A stretch of 28,979 nucleotides of DNA from Clostridiales bacterium (GTDB lineage: Bacteria > Bacillota > Clostridia > Oscillospirales > Butyricicoccaceae). Positions 1 to 7,584 of the stretch are shown piece after piece. A model generated the notes under the pieces. That model was given only the letters and a program-made list of their open reading frames with translations. It did no database searches and was not told where the DNA came from. The stretch's first letter is position 1, and every line of letters starts with the position of its first letter. The position numbers and the translations under genes are program-made. The stretch lies in NCBI GenBank assembly GCA_004555915.1, contig SFJM01000026.1, forward strand, positions 1 through 28,979. The letters are read 5' to 3'.

Positions 1-57
1 AACCGTTGCCAGATACTGAACCGGATTTGCCTGTAAAAATTCTACTACTTTTTTCAT
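1..57 (-). CDS. N-terminus of a pyridoxamine 5'-phosphate oxidase-like flavin-binding protein (partial)
   Basis: Only the first 19 codons lie in the window; the gene runs off the left edge. The peptide begins MKKVVEFLQANPVQYLATV, which resembles the N-terminal strand of the small split-barrel FMN-binding proteins (pyridoxamine phosphate oxidase-like), many of which start with a helix followed by 'N...ylATv'. The ATG is preceded by GGAGGT at a normal distance. Its promoter carries the same dyad that overlaps the promoter of the neighbouring Rrf2 gene, so it is probably a target of that regulator. The family call rests on a short stretch and is only moderately safe; the existence of the gene is much safer. 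Confidence 0.55.
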   Translation of the reverse strand, partial: MKKVVEFLQANPVQYLATV

Positions 58-105
58 GATAAGATACCTCCATATCGTTCGGATTCTTTTGATGTAACTC
101 TCTTT

Positions 106-155
106 ATTACAACCAAAGCATATCACAGTGCCGTTGTAATGTCAATAGTTACAAC
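106..155 (-). promoter_or_regulatory. Promoter with Rrf2-type operator for the flavin-binding protein gene
   Basis: Read on the minus strand, TTGACA (145-140), a 17-nt spacer and TATGCT (122-117) form a near-consensus promoter. A perfect dyad, GTTGTAA-N9-TTACAAC (133-155), covers the -35 box. A further half-site, ATTACAAC (106-113), is inverted relative to GTTGTAAT (133-140), so the -10 box is flanked by matching half-sites. The same TTGTAA-N9-TTACAA dyad recurs at 691-711 in front of the Rrf2 gene. I infer repression by that Rrf2 protein; the binding itself is not shown by sequence alone. Confidence 0.75.
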
Positions 156-165
156 TAATTTTTTC

Positions 166-206
166 AAAAAAAAATGAGGCCTCTGAAAAACCTTCCAAAA
201 GCCTCA
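166..206 (-). terminator. Intrinsic terminator after the Rrf2 gene
   Basis: On the minus strand TGAGGC (206-201) pairs with GCCTCA (180-175) and is followed by a run of nine T. It lies just after the stop codon of the Rrf2 gene and separates it from the flavin-protein gene downstream. Confidence 0.75.
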
Positions 207-210
207 AAAC

Positions 211-648
211 TCAATCCCCTTTGATATACTTTTTTGTATCATGCATGACGTCTTCCAATGTAATCGAAGCAAGCTCTTTTTCCATTGCCTGCTGTACGCG
301 CAACAGCTTATCATCCAGAATCACATGAATGTTCCTGCCAACCGGACAGGCACTGTTTGGATTTTCATGGAAATGAAACAGCTCTCCATTTCCAACACAT
401 TCTACCGCATGATAAATGTCCAGAAATGTGATCTCCTGTAAGGGCTTCGCAATGGTTGCTCCCCCTGAGCCTCTGGCAACGGTCACAAGGCCTGCTGCTT
501 TTAACTGTCCCAGTATCTTACGGATAATGACTGGATTCACATTGGTACTGCCAGCAAGAAAATCGCTGGTAACTTTATACGAATCTTTGAATGTATCAAT
601 ACAGGCAAAGATATGGACAGCCAGCGTGAATCTGCTTGAAATCTGCAT
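211..648 (-). CDS. Rrf2 family transcriptional regulator
   Basis: A 145-residue winged-helix repressor. It opens MQISSRFTLAVHIFACIDTF, the classic Rrf2 start, followed by the HTH ('TSDFLAGSTNVNPVIIRKILGQLKAAGLV') and the wing 'ARGSGGATIAKPLQEI'. The start at 648 was chosen because it has GGAGGGAGTGCTG directly upstream; the open frame runs further but without an RBS. The region that holds the three iron-sulfur cysteines in IscR/NsrR has only one cysteine here ('NPNSACPVGRN', residue ~101), plus C15 and C83 elsewhere. An IscR-type [Fe-S] cluster is therefore unlikely; the layout is closer to YwnA/HypR-like members. A matching operator sits over its own promoter, suggesting autoregulation. Target and signal are inferred, perhaps redox or electrophile stress given the flavin protein. 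Confidence 0.9.
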   Translation of the reverse strand: MQISSRFTLAVHIFACIDTFKDSYKVTSDFLAGSTNVNPVIIRKILGQLKAAGLVTVARGSGGATIAKPLQEITFLDIYHAVECVGNGELFHFHENPNSACPVGRNIHVILDDKLLRVQQAMEKELASITLEDVMHDTKKYIKGD

Positions 649-673
649 CAGCACTCCCTCCCTTCCTGTGAGC

Positions 674-711
674 ATTTTACCTGTTCCTTGTTGTAAAGTC
701 AACGATTACAA
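674..711 (-). promoter_or_regulatory. Rrf2 gene promoter with overlapping operator
   Basis: On the minus strand TTGACT (702-697), 17 nt, TAAAAT (679-674). The dyad TTGTAA-N9-TTACAA (691-711) encloses the -35 hexamer. Its spacer shares GTCAA with the dyad at 133-155, which gives a common site of the form GTTGTAAnGTCAAnnnTTACAA. This supports negative autoregulation. Confidence 0.7.
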
Positions 712-728
712 TAAACCTGTTTTTTCTA

Positions 729-1520
729 TTATCCCAGCGCAACATCCAGCGCCATCATCAGCGTGAAGCCGACAGCGAAAAAGATCGTACCGATATTGGA
801 ATGTGGTTCTTCTGACATTTCAGGAATCAGTTCTTCCACTACCACATACATCATCGCACCTGCCGCAACGCTGAGCAGATACGGAAGCACAGGCTGAATC
901 AGACCGAAGGCAAGAATGGTCAGGACAGCACTGACCGGTTCAACTGCACCGGAAAGAGTTCCGAGAACAAATGCCTTTCCCTTGCCCATACCTTCCGCCT
1001 GCAGCGGCATGGACACAATTGCCCCCTCAGGGAAATTCTGAATGGCAATACCCACAGAAAGAGCCAGTACGCCTGTAGCAGAAATTGACATGGAGCCGGA
1101 CAGCCAACCGGCATAGACCACCCCCACCGCCATACCTTCCGGAATATTATGCAGGATAACTGCCAGAACCATCATGGTGGAACGCTGGAAGCCGCATTTC
1201 GGGCCTTCCGCATTTTCCGCATGCAGATGCAGATGTGGAATCACATGATCCAAAAACAACAGGAACAAAATACCCAGCCAGAAGCCCACAACAGCAGGGA
1301 CAAATGACAGCTTTCCCATAAAATCAGCGGATTCCATCGCTGGTATCAGCAGGCTCCAGATGGAAGCGGCAACCATCACACCGGAGGCAAAGCCGGTCAA
1401 CGCTTTCTGCACCGACCTGCGAAGTCCATTCCGTAGAAGAAAAACACAGGCTGCTCCCAGTGTAGTGCCTGCAAACGGCAGCAGGAGACCAATGACAGTC
1501 TGGGACATAACAGCAGACAT
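729..1520 (-). CDS. ZIP family divalent metal transporter
   Basis: A 263-residue polytopic membrane protein of the ZIP (ZupT/GufA-like) family that imports zinc or other divalent metals. The two metal-site signatures are present: HNIPEG (residues 124-129) in TM4 and NFPEG (162-166) in TM5. A histidine-rich loop HLHLH (96-100) lies between TM3 and TM4, and an acidic EELIPE (229-234) follows. The ATG at 1520 is preferred over an in-frame GTG seven codons upstream because the likely RBS (AGAAAGG) lies between the two. It has its own promoter and precedes the Rrf2 gene on the same strand, with no terminator seen between them. The metal preference cannot be read from sequence. Confidence 0.92.
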   Translation of the reverse strand: MSAVMSQTVIGLLLPFAGTTLGAACVFLLRNGLRRSVQKALTGFASGVMVAASIWSLLIPAMESADFMGKLSFVPAVVGFWLGILFLLFLDHVIPHLHLHAENAEGPKCGFQRSTMMVLAVILHNIPEGMAVGVVYAGWLSGSMSISATGVLALSVGIAIQNFPEGAIVSMPLQAEGMGKGKAFVLGTLSGAVEPVSAVLTILAFGLIQPVLPYLLSVAAGAMMYVVVEELIPEMSEEPHSNIGTIFFAVGFTLMMALDVALG

Positions 1521-1563
1521 CTTTATCAACCTTTCTGTCACAAAAATAATTTATTATAAAAAA

Positions 1564-1592
1564 AGTATACCATATTTTGTGCATGATAACAA
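1564..1592 (-). promoter_or_regulatory. Promoter of the ZIP transporter gene
   Basis: On the minus strand TTGTTA (1592-1587), 17 nt, TATACT (1569-1564). A TG one base before the -10 box (TGGTATACT) makes it an extended -10 promoter, compensating for the weak -35. Confidence 0.55.
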
Positions 1593-1623
1593 TGCAGTTC
1601 TTTCTCCCGCGCTGATGCGTCAC

Positions 1624-1661
1624 AAAAAACGTGTGCCCTCTTTGTGGAAAGCACACGTTTT
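1624..1661 (-). terminator. Intrinsic terminator after the AraC-type regulator gene
   Basis: On the minus strand AAAACGTGTGC (1661-1651) pairs with GCACACGTTTT (1636-1626) over an 11-bp stem, followed by a T run. Confidence 0.8.
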
Positions 1662-1678
1662 ACGCTATAAATCATACT

Positions 1679-2557
1679 TTATTTTCGCTTTACGGCACGC
1701 AATTCCATATAACCGCGTTCTCCGCGGGGTTCCATCTGGATGCGCGGACTGGCATCATCCCACACATACCCGATTACCGTCGGATCGTAACGATCCATGG
1801 CATGCTGCACGGCCAGAATGGCTTCGGCATAGTCTTCTTCCAAAAACGGTTCGCCCTGAAATGCCAGATATTCCGCTGCCGGAAGCTGAATGACATCAAA
1901 GCCCTCCGGTACCGGCGCACTGTCCTCTGCCGCAACTTCCACACCCTGCACATAAACTGAAGTCTCCGGCGTTCTATAGGGCTCCGGAAGCCACAGGCAG
2001 ACCGGCTCCCCGCAAAGGGAGGTCATGCTCATCAGCATTCCCCACACATCACAGCCGACTTCTTCACAATAAGCAAAGTAATCCTCTGCGGTTTTGCCCC
2101 GTTTGATGATTACCTTTCGTTCCGGCTTGTGAATGACCTGAACAAAAACACTTTGTACCTGTTTCATGTCGATTTCGTCCTTTCTCAGCTCTCTGAATTT
2201 TGCACCATATGGGATGAACAGCGGAATCGGAACCGGATGCCTGGCATATGTGCTGGGATTGCAGCCAAATTCCCGATGAAATGCCCGTGTATATCCATCC
2301 ACACTGCCAAAGCCAAGCTCAAATGCCACATCAATGATACGGCAGTTTTCCTGCTTCAAGCGGACTGCAGATCGGGATAACCGCAATCTGCGGACATATT
2401 CCGCCGGTGTCATTCCCAGGCAGGCGCGGAACAACCGGTAGGAATGCCAGGGGGAAAACAACGATACCCGTGCAAGATCGGATAATGTGATTTCGGTTTC
2501 CAGATGGGTTTCAATATAATCCTGCATCCGCTGGACGGCCAGTGTCTGTTCCTTCAT
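1679..2557 (-). CDS. AraC family regulator with C-terminal GyrI-like effector domain
   Basis: A 292-residue regulator with the DNA-binding part first. Residues ~5-105 form the paired HTH of AraC/XylS proteins ('LSDLARVSLFSPWHSYRLFR', then 'IIDVAFELGFGSVDGYTRAF' and 'FGCNPSTYAR'), as in Rob/SoxS-like proteins. Residues ~135-292 match the GyrI-like small-molecule-binding fold ('VIIKRGKTAEDYFAYCEEVGCDVWGML', 'PAAEYLAFQGE'). Such proteins usually activate efflux or detoxification genes on binding hydrophobic compounds. The ATG at 2557 follows AGGAGGTGAACAGC; an upstream GTG overlaps that RBS and was rejected. It is monocistronic, with terminators on both sides. A second regulator with the same ligand-binding fold lies immediately upstream. 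Confidence 0.9.
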   Translation of the reverse strand: MKEQTLAVQRMQDYIETHLETEITLSDLARVSLFSPWHSYRLFRACLGMTPAEYVRRLRLSRSAVRLKQENCRIIDVAFELGFGSVDGYTRAFHREFGCNPSTYARHPVPIPLFIPYGAKFRELRKDEIDMKQVQSVFVQVIHKPERKVIIKRGKTAEDYFAYCEEVGCDVWGMLMSMTSLCGEPVCLWLPEPYRTPETSVYVQGVEVAAEDSAPVPEGFDVIQLPAAEYLAFQGEPFLEEDYAEAILAVQHAMDRYDPTVIGYVWDDASPRIQMEPRGERGYMELRAVKRK

Positions 2558-2620
2558 GCTGTTCACCTCCTATGTCCATCATTCTACCTGTTTTGGGACA
2601 AAGCTTCTCGACTTTTCTTG

Positions 2621-2658
2621 TCAAAAGGACACGCCGCAGAAAACTCCACAGCGTGTCC
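2621..2658 (-). terminator. Intrinsic terminator after the MerR-type regulator gene
   Basis: On the minus strand GGACACGC (2658-2651) pairs with GCGTGTCC (2634-2627), followed by TTTTGA. The stem is strong and the T tract short. Confidence 0.65.
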
Positions 2659-2667
2659 GGTACAGAT

Positions 2668-3486
2668 TTATTTTTTCTTGACGGAATAGCACACTTCCGT
2701 TACAAATTCATTCGGATCAGATGTCTCATGCGGGCTGACATAATAAATATTGAACATAGGCCCGTCAAATTCATACCCGTTATCCACGACCCAGCGGGTA
2801 ACGGCGTCATTGATCTCCGGCATCTGCGCATAGGACCCCCGGCAGATGGCAGAAGCAACCGTTACCTCCGGCAGCGTGCGGAATACCACATGCTCGGTAT
2901 CCGGATAGGTACCTTTGACGGTTTTCTGCACCTCCACATCCACCTCGGTTTCCTTAAACTCCTTGTCATGAAAAACCGCACAGCAGTAACAGGGATCATC
3001 CGGAACCAGATGCATATGGTCAGTTTCCTGCATCAGGGTGTTCCAAAGCAAACCTTCCTGCTCATATCCGGGAATGGTCATGCGGACAGTTGCTGCATAT
3101 CGTTCCGGAAATGTTTTCAGGGTTACATCATATTTCATGGTTTTGTCATCCTTTCTCAGCCGCTCCATCGCTGTTTCCAGAAGCCGTATGCGATATGCCG
3201 TCTGCCGCTGCAGCTTTACCAGTTCCGCCTGTTTGAGCAGCAGATGCCGCATCAGCTGCTCACTGTCATCCGCACACATCAGCATTTCCCCAATGGTGGA
3301 CAGACCAAAGCCCATATCCTTCAGAGCTGTAATCCGATTGGCAACAGAAAGCTGATCCTCACTGTAATACCGATAGCCGGTAAACGGGTCAATCTCTGCC
3401 GGCTTCAACAGACCGATCTCATCATAATGGCGCAGCATACGAATGCTGATTCTGGACAGCTTGGAAAAATATCCGATTTTTAACAT
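2668..3486 (-). CDS. MerR family regulator with GyrI-like effector domain (BmrR/BltR type)
   Basis: A 272-residue multidrug-sensor type regulator. Residues 1-70 are the MerR winged helix ('MLKIGYFSKLSRISIRMLRHYDEIGLL', 'DPFTGYRYYSEDQL'). Residues ~75-110 are the dimerisation coiled coil, and residues ~118-272 a GyrI-like effector pocket with aromatic and acidic residues ('GPMFNIYY', 'FVTEVCYSVKK'). Its promoter has the 19-bp spacer that MerR proteins need for activation, so autoregulation is likely. It lies directly downstream of, and on the same strand as, the eight-gene ABC/YhfC operon, which is an obvious candidate partner. The ligand is unknown. Confidence 0.9.
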   Translation of the reverse strand: MLKIGYFSKLSRISIRMLRHYDEIGLLKPAEIDPFTGYRYYSEDQLSVANRITALKDMGFGLSTIGEMLMCADDSEQLMRHLLLKQAELVKLQRQTAYRIRLLETAMERLRKDDKTMKYDVTLKTFPERYAATVRMTIPGYEQEGLLWNTLMQETDHMHLVPDDPCYCCAVFHDKEFKETEVDVEVQKTVKGTYPDTEHVVFRTLPEVTVASAICRGSYAQMPEINDAVTRWVVDNGYEFDGPMFNIYYVSPHETSDPNEFVTEVCYSVKKK

Positions 3487-3527
3487 AGGTCTACCTCACA
3501 GATCTGTCGGTTTTCGAGCTCAACTAC

Positions 3528-3558
3528 AGTGTACTACCTGCCATTGTGTGAGAGTCAA
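3528..3558 (-). promoter_or_regulatory. MerR-type promoter with 19-bp spacer
   Basis: On the minus strand TTGACT (3558-3553), a 19-nt spacer and TACACT (3533-3528). The spacer contains an imperfect dyad (CTCAC...GGTAG). This overlong spacing is the hallmark of promoters remodelled by MerR-family activators and sits just upstream of the MerR gene start. Confidence 0.7.
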
Positions 3559-3602
3559 GCGGCTGTTTGGGATGCCGTCCAAAAAATCGCGAAAGAAATT
3601 TG

Positions 3603-4415
3603 TTATCCCATGTCAACAGCGGCACAGCTGTTCTGTTTCCAGATTCGCCGCGCGATAACAGCGATACACAGCGCAATGACCCAGGCACCACATTCCACAA
3701 TCAGAATGGAACCCAGAGAATAATTCAGAATAACTGTCACGGCATCCAGCAGGGCATGCAGCACGATGGCCAGAAGCAGATACGCTGCCCGGTGGTTTTT
3801 CACAGCAAACCAGACGATAACCGAGAGTGACAGATGGGCAATCACGGCTGCAATCCGTTCCACTGGACTGATAAGGAGCTGCCATGCCGGCAGCGCTGCC
3901 ACCGACTGCATGGTGGTCTGCACGGTCTCTATCGTGGCAGCATCCATACCGGAGGTCAGGACAGCTCCGTTGCCGGTATTCAGCAGGATCGCATATATCA
4001 GATAGGTAATCATTGTCGGCAGCATCACAATCATGACTTCGATACCGCCATGGCCCGCGCCGTACATCAGGGCATTATAATCCTTGTCCCGCTGGTTTTT
4101 CAGCACAGTCTGGAAGGCCGCAAACCGTCCAAGCTCTTCAAACAGACCCGCCATCAATCCGCCATACAGGCCAAAAGCCCAGTAATTTTCTCCCATCAGT
4201 ACCGGCTTCAGCGGAGATGCCGCAACACCGGCATGCGCAAGGTTTTCCAACACCAATACGAACAGGAGGAACACGCCTGCGCCGATGAAAAAACATTTCA
4301 GTCCGCAGCCATATCGTTTGCGAAGATACAACAGCATGCCCACAGGCAGGGCAATTGCAAATACAATATCAAATACCAGCGCCGCTATTGCTGCGGCAGA
4401 AAATGTCATACTCAT
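3603..4415 (-). CDS. YhfC family intramembrane protease-like protein
   Basis: A 270-residue protein with about seven to eight hydrophobic segments. It carries the YhfC-family signatures EELGRF (TM4 region, about residue 93), GAGHGGIE (about residue 119) and LHALLDA near the C-terminus. The family is classed with the glutamic-type intramembrane proteases related to PrsW/CAAX proteases; the EE and H motifs would form the active site in the membrane. The substrate is unknown. The start at 4415 overlaps the upstream stop as ATGA, with AAGGAG upstream, and it is the last gene of the operon that begins with the PspC gene. A role in processing a membrane or peptide product of this operon is only a guess. 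Confidence 0.85.
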   Translation of the reverse strand: MSMTFSAAAIAALVFDIVFAIALPVGMLLYLRKRYGCGLKCFFIGAGVFLLFVLVLENLAHAGVAASPLKPVLMGENYWAFGLYGGLMAGLFEELGRFAAFQTVLKNQRDKDYNALMYGAGHGGIEVMIVMLPTMITYLIYAILLNTGNGAVLTSGMDAATIETVQTTMQSVAALPAWQLLISPVERIAAVIAHLSLSVIVWFAVKNHRAAYLLLAIVLHALLDAVTVILNYSLGSILIVECGAWVIALCIAVIARRIWKQNSCAAVDMG

Positions 4416-4900
4416 GTCCTTTCTCTCCTTTCCGATGTTTCCCGAATGGCAAACAACAGGTCAATCGCCGCATGCGTTCCACTAGATGATTCCGTATGCA
4501 GTTCATATTCCAGATTAACTGATTCATAAGGCTGACTTGGGAGCCATACGGTATAAAACCAGCGTTTTGCGGCTCCAATGGCCGGTCCCCACAGGAATCC
4601 CAGCTTGGGATGAACCGTTATGCTTGCGTATGTACCGGCAGGCAGCACCAACTGTTCGAGCTTTGGGTGCTGGATTTTACCGCCGACGAATAACATAAAT
4701 GCTCCGTTTTTTTCATCATATCCGTGGGAAACAACATAAAATGGTAAATATGTACCTTTTTTGCAATCAAGGCTCTGGTACAGCTTTGCAGAAAATGCGG
4801 GAATATCCCGCCTCTGTGCCGTATCACTGGACATGCCTGCAATACCGTACAATGTCTGCCTGTCCTGCTCCAGCAGCTTCACTTCCCACATTTGTTTCAT
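4412..4900 (-). CDS. GyrI-like small-molecule-binding domain protein
   Basis: A stand-alone GyrI-like (SOUL/BmrR C-terminal type) protein of 162 residues from the start chosen here (MKQMWEVKLLEQDRQTLYGI...). Family features are the opening strand, 'YDEKNGAFMLFVGGKI', 'LPAGTYASITVHPKLG' and the ending '...YELHTESSSGTHAAIDLLFAI'. The reading frame stays open to 5032, but that upstream part overlaps the VOC gene in another frame and looks non-coding. A TTG at 4921 that overlaps the VOC stop is an alternative start. The gene overlaps the YhfC gene by 4 nt (ATGA). Such single-domain proteins bind hydrophobic ligands or hydrolyse some of them. Confidence 0.8.
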   Translation of the reverse strand: MKQMWEVKLLEQDRQTLYGIAGMSSDTAQRRDIPAFSAKLYQSLDCKKGTYLPFYVVSHGYDEKNGAFMLFVGGKIQHPKLEQLVLPAGTYASITVHPKLGFLWGPAIGAAKRWFYTVWLPSQPYESVNLEYELHTESSSGTHAAIDLLFAIRETSERRERT

Positions 4901-4917
4901 CCGGTACCACCACGCTT

Positions 4918-5403
4918 TCAACCGTTTTGGGCTGTTTTCTCCTGCATACAGGCTACAACATATTCCAGTGGTACATCCATACGTTTTGCTATCTGTTCCG
5001 GTGTCATCCCGTTGTCGGCAAAGCGCTGGCACACACTGGTTATATTCTCGCCAACCTCTATGATATGCCCATCCGGGTCATAGAAACGTACTGCCCGCTG
5101 TCCCCAGGCATGAGTTTTCACCGGATGCACATAATGGATGTCCAACTGTGCCAGATGCTCTGTAAAGGCATCAAAGGCATCCTCTTCAAAATAGAGTTCA
5201 CTTACCTTTCCACACCAGCCCAGCTCCTCTGGAGAAACACCGATAAATGCTGCCCATGTTTCCCTGGTTTGCAGACATACGCCGCCGGTTAACGTTACAT
5301 TGGCACCAAAATCCACGATTTTATCCAGTCCCAGCACGTTTTTATAGAATGCAACCGACCGCTCCATATCCGATACGGCCAGCAATGGATTCTGGAATTT
5401 CAT
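4918..5403 (-). CDS. VOC family (glyoxalase/bleomycin resistance-like) protein
   Basis: A 161-residue vicinal-oxygen-chelate protein. It begins 'KFQNPLLAVSDMERSVAFYKNVLGL', the typical first beta-alpha-beta module, and the second module ends 'AVRFYDPDGHIIEVGE', with a Glu in the usual metal-ligand position. The ~35 residues after this ('NGMTPEQIAKRMDVPLEYV...') look like an added helix-turn-helix-like tail. Members range from glyoxalases to drug-binding resistance proteins, and the substrate is not evident. An RBS-like GGAAGGAAG lies about 10 nt before the ATG. It is co-transcribed with the flanking genes (35-nt gap upstream). Confidence 0.85.
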   Translation of the reverse strand: MKFQNPLLAVSDMERSVAFYKNVLGLDKIVDFGANVTLTGGVCLQTRETWAAFIGVSPEELGWCGKVSELYFEEDAFDAFTEHLAQLDIHYVHPVKTHAWGQRAVRFYDPDGHIIEVGENITSVCQRFADNGMTPEQIAKRMDVPLEYVVACMQEKTAQNG

Positions 5404-5438
5404 CTGTCACATACTTCCTTCCTATTCCTGACAATACT

Positions 5439-6128
5439 TCAAATACGCTCCTGTGTCCAGTTATGCAAAACCGCAAGCTGTTCCTTTGTATGGAACCAAT
5501 GCTCGCCATCCTCCATCACGGTCAGCCCGCAATGAAACTGTTCGCAGAAGTACTCAACTGTCTGTCTCGGCGTGAGATTGTCCTGTCCCGCATATAAAAT
5601 AGCTGTATTGGGGTGCCATTGTTGAATCCGGTTGCGTTTTGCGTACTGATAGTAGTCCCAATCAAGCGTTTCACCAAAATCTGTTGGAATCCTCCCCTGC
5701 CGCTGCAGCTGTTCCGGTGTCACATGGGCCCACCGCATCATCTGCTCAATCAGCTGCTGCATATTCAGTACCGGTGACACAAACAAACTGGTTTCCAGCG
5801 GCTCATTCTGATAGGCAAGCATGCTGAACCAGCTACCGATACTGGTTGCCCGAAGGGAAATATGCTTCCAATGTGCTTTCGCGTACTGCATCAATGTTTG
5901 CAGCTCCGGAACCACCTGCCATGGCACAAACCGGTCTGCTTCCTCTTTACGGCTGCCATGCCCGGGCAGGTCTATACTCAGTACCTGATACCCTCTTGGA
6001 CACACAATCTGTGCAAATGGTTCCGCTTCTTCCTTGTATCCGTTTTTCCCATGAACAAACAGGTATACATGTTCAGTGGCTTCTCCATACTGTACCGCAG
6101 GAATCCCCTGAATCTGCATGGGTTTCAC
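5439..6128 (-). CDS. Alpha/beta hydrolase
   Basis: A 229-residue serine hydrolase fold protein. The oxyanion region 'VYLFVHGKNGYKEEAEPFA' (residues 21-39) and 'SIDLPGHGSRKEE' (51-63) are typical. The nucleophile elbow reads A-T-S-I-G (S96), with Ala in place of the first Gly of GxSxG. The acid/His end is 'ILYAGQDNLTP' and 'EDGEHWFHT'. It starts with GTG at 6128, which overlaps the upstream stop (GTGA) and has GAAGGTGA at a good distance; the ATG three codons on is too far from the RBS. The substrate is unknown. Confidence 0.83.
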   Translation of the reverse strand: MKPMQIQGIPAVQYGEATEHVYLFVHGKNGYKEEAEPFAQIVCPRGYQVLSIDLPGHGSRKEEADRFVPWQVVPELQTLMQYAKAHWKHISLRATSIGSWFSMLAYQNEPLETSLFVSPVLNMQQLIEQMMRWAHVTPEQLQRQGRIPTDFGETLDWDYYQYAKRNRIQQWHPNTAILYAGQDNLTPRQTVEYFCEQFHCGLTVMEDGEHWFHTKEQLAVLHNWTQERI

Positions 6129-6667
6129 TTTGATTCACCTTCATTTGCCAGCTGTTCTTCCAGCTCCGCACCATAATGGAATACCACGGAAGCAAGAATC
6201 AGTACAATGCCCAGCATGACATAGGAACCATTGCTCCACTCCATGGTTTGCGGCAGATCAAGATACCTGTGTATAACAGCTGCAATGATAACCGCTACCA
6301 GCGGCAGAACAATGCTCTGGATGCCAAGCCTGCGGATTCTGTCCGCACCATGATGGGTAAACGGTGTCCCATCCGCCTGCTCTGCTTTGAAATAACGATA
6401 GGCAAACAGGTATAATACGCCATCTGCCAATAGAATCACCAGATCAGAGAGCAGGACTCCCAGCATATGGTTCAGGCTTTCTGTTTCTGTAAGTGCCTGC
6501 CAGGTTTCCATATCCATGCCTGCCACAGTACCGCCGCTGTTCCAAGCGATGGTGCAAAGAATCCCTGCTGCCGCCAACCCCGCAGCAACAAACGACAGGA
6601 TCATGGCGATTTTAGACAGGATTTGAAATACCCGAAATACATTTTGAATGGTATGCAGACATTTCAT
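6125..6667 (-). CDS. DUF2975-like membrane protein
   Basis: A 180-residue protein with four predicted membrane helices (about residues 18-40, 70-90, 122-142, 151-168). The loop 'AYRYFKAEQADGTPFTHHGADRIRRLGI' resembles DUF2975 family proteins, which often sit beside small regulators or ABC transporters. The start at 6667 follows AAAGGAGATACCGGT; upstream in-frame ATGs overlap the permease gene and lack an RBS. It follows the permease gene by 14 nt. The function is not known. Confidence 0.7.
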   Translation of the reverse strand: MKCLHTIQNVFRVFQILSKIAMILSFVAAGLAAAGILCTIAWNSGGTVAGMDMETWQALTETESLNHMLGVLLSDLVILLADGVLYLFAYRYFKAEQADGTPFTHHGADRIRRLGIQSIVLPLVAVIIAAVIHRYLDLPQTMEWSNGSYVMLGIVLILASVVFHYGAELEEQLANEGESK

Positions 6668-6681
6668 ACCGGTATCTCCTT

Positions 6682-7584
6682 TCATTTCTGCTTTCTGCTC
6701 CATAAGGCGTGCATCATAATATAAATGCCAATCAGGATCACGATGGAGCTAATCAGAGTAAGATACATGCTGTTCAGCTCCACTCTCTCACTGAAAAAGT
6801 ACAGATTACAGTCAACGGAATCCTTTATCGCTTCCACTACCTCTGCGGGAAAGCCCTGCTGCTCCATTTCCGCAAATACGCCCCGCATGGCATGATTTCT
6901 CAGCAAACTGGTTCCATAGGTACCCGGCAGGAAGGAGATGACTTTCTGCAGCCCATCAGAAAACTGGGAAATCGGCATGTATGCGCCGCAGATAAAACCA
7001 TATCCGGCACTGACGATGGTTCCCACCGCGGAACTCTGCCCATTGGTAGAAAGCGGGAAATTGATACAGGAGGACAGGGCTGTACCGAACAGCACCAGCA
7101 GAACCACATCCAGCAGCAGCAATGCCACATCCTCCGCCGTCAGATACCAGCCCATATGCTTCAAATACAGCAGGCAGATTACGGAAGCAACGCCGCAGAT
7201 GAGCAGGGTGGAAAGCAGTGCGGACAGATAATAGCTGAGTGCCAGCGTGCGGGGCTTTACCGGGGAAATGGTCATATCCCGTCTTGCTCCAGTGACCTTA
7301 TCCTGTACCATCAGCAGGTTGGAACAAAATGCCACCGTCACACAGCAGACTGCCAACAGGGAAGACACCAGTTCTCCACCCACACAGCCACCGATTAGCT
7401 GATCGGATACGCTGGTCCCTGCCGCTTCCACAGCACTACGGAACATATCCTCATATACACTGCTCAGGAATGTACCATACAGCACGAGAAGAATCAGCGG
7501 GGTAATCAGAGAAGTAAAAAACATCCCTTTATCCTTAAAATATAATTTGGTATTGCGCTTTACCAGTACAGCAAGCCCTGTCAT
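6682..7584 (-). CDS. ABC-2 type transporter permease
   Basis: A 300-residue permease with six membrane helices and a large extracellular loop after TM1 ('SSVYEDMFRSAVEAAGTSVSDQLIGG'). It starts 'MTGLAVLVKRNTKLYFKDKGMFFTSLITPLILLVLYG', typical of ABC-2 drug, polysaccharide or antimicrobial exporters. It partners the ATPase encoded just upstream, with which it overlaps by 4 nt (ATGA). An exporter, so probably resistance or secretion of a small compound; the substrate cannot be told. Confidence 0.9.
   Translation of the reverse strand: MTGLAVLVKRNTKLYFKDKGMFFTSLITPLILLVLYGTFLSSVYEDMFRSAVEAAGTSVSDQLIGGCVGGELVSSLLAVCCVTVAFCSNLLMVQDKVTGARRDMTISPVKPRTLALSYYLSALLSTLLICGVASVICLLYLKHMGWYLTAEDVALLLLDVVLLVLFGTALSSCINFPLSTNGQSSAVGTIVSAGYGFICGAYMPISQFSDGLQKVISFLPGTYGTSLLRNHAMRGVFAEMEQQGFPAEVVEAIKDSVDCNLYFFSERVELNSMYLTLISSIVILIGIYIMMHALWSRKQK

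Noticed and set aside
4901..5032. Longer N-terminus for the GyrI-like protein
   Set aside because: The extension overlaps the VOC gene in another frame, shows no family similarity and has no RBS.
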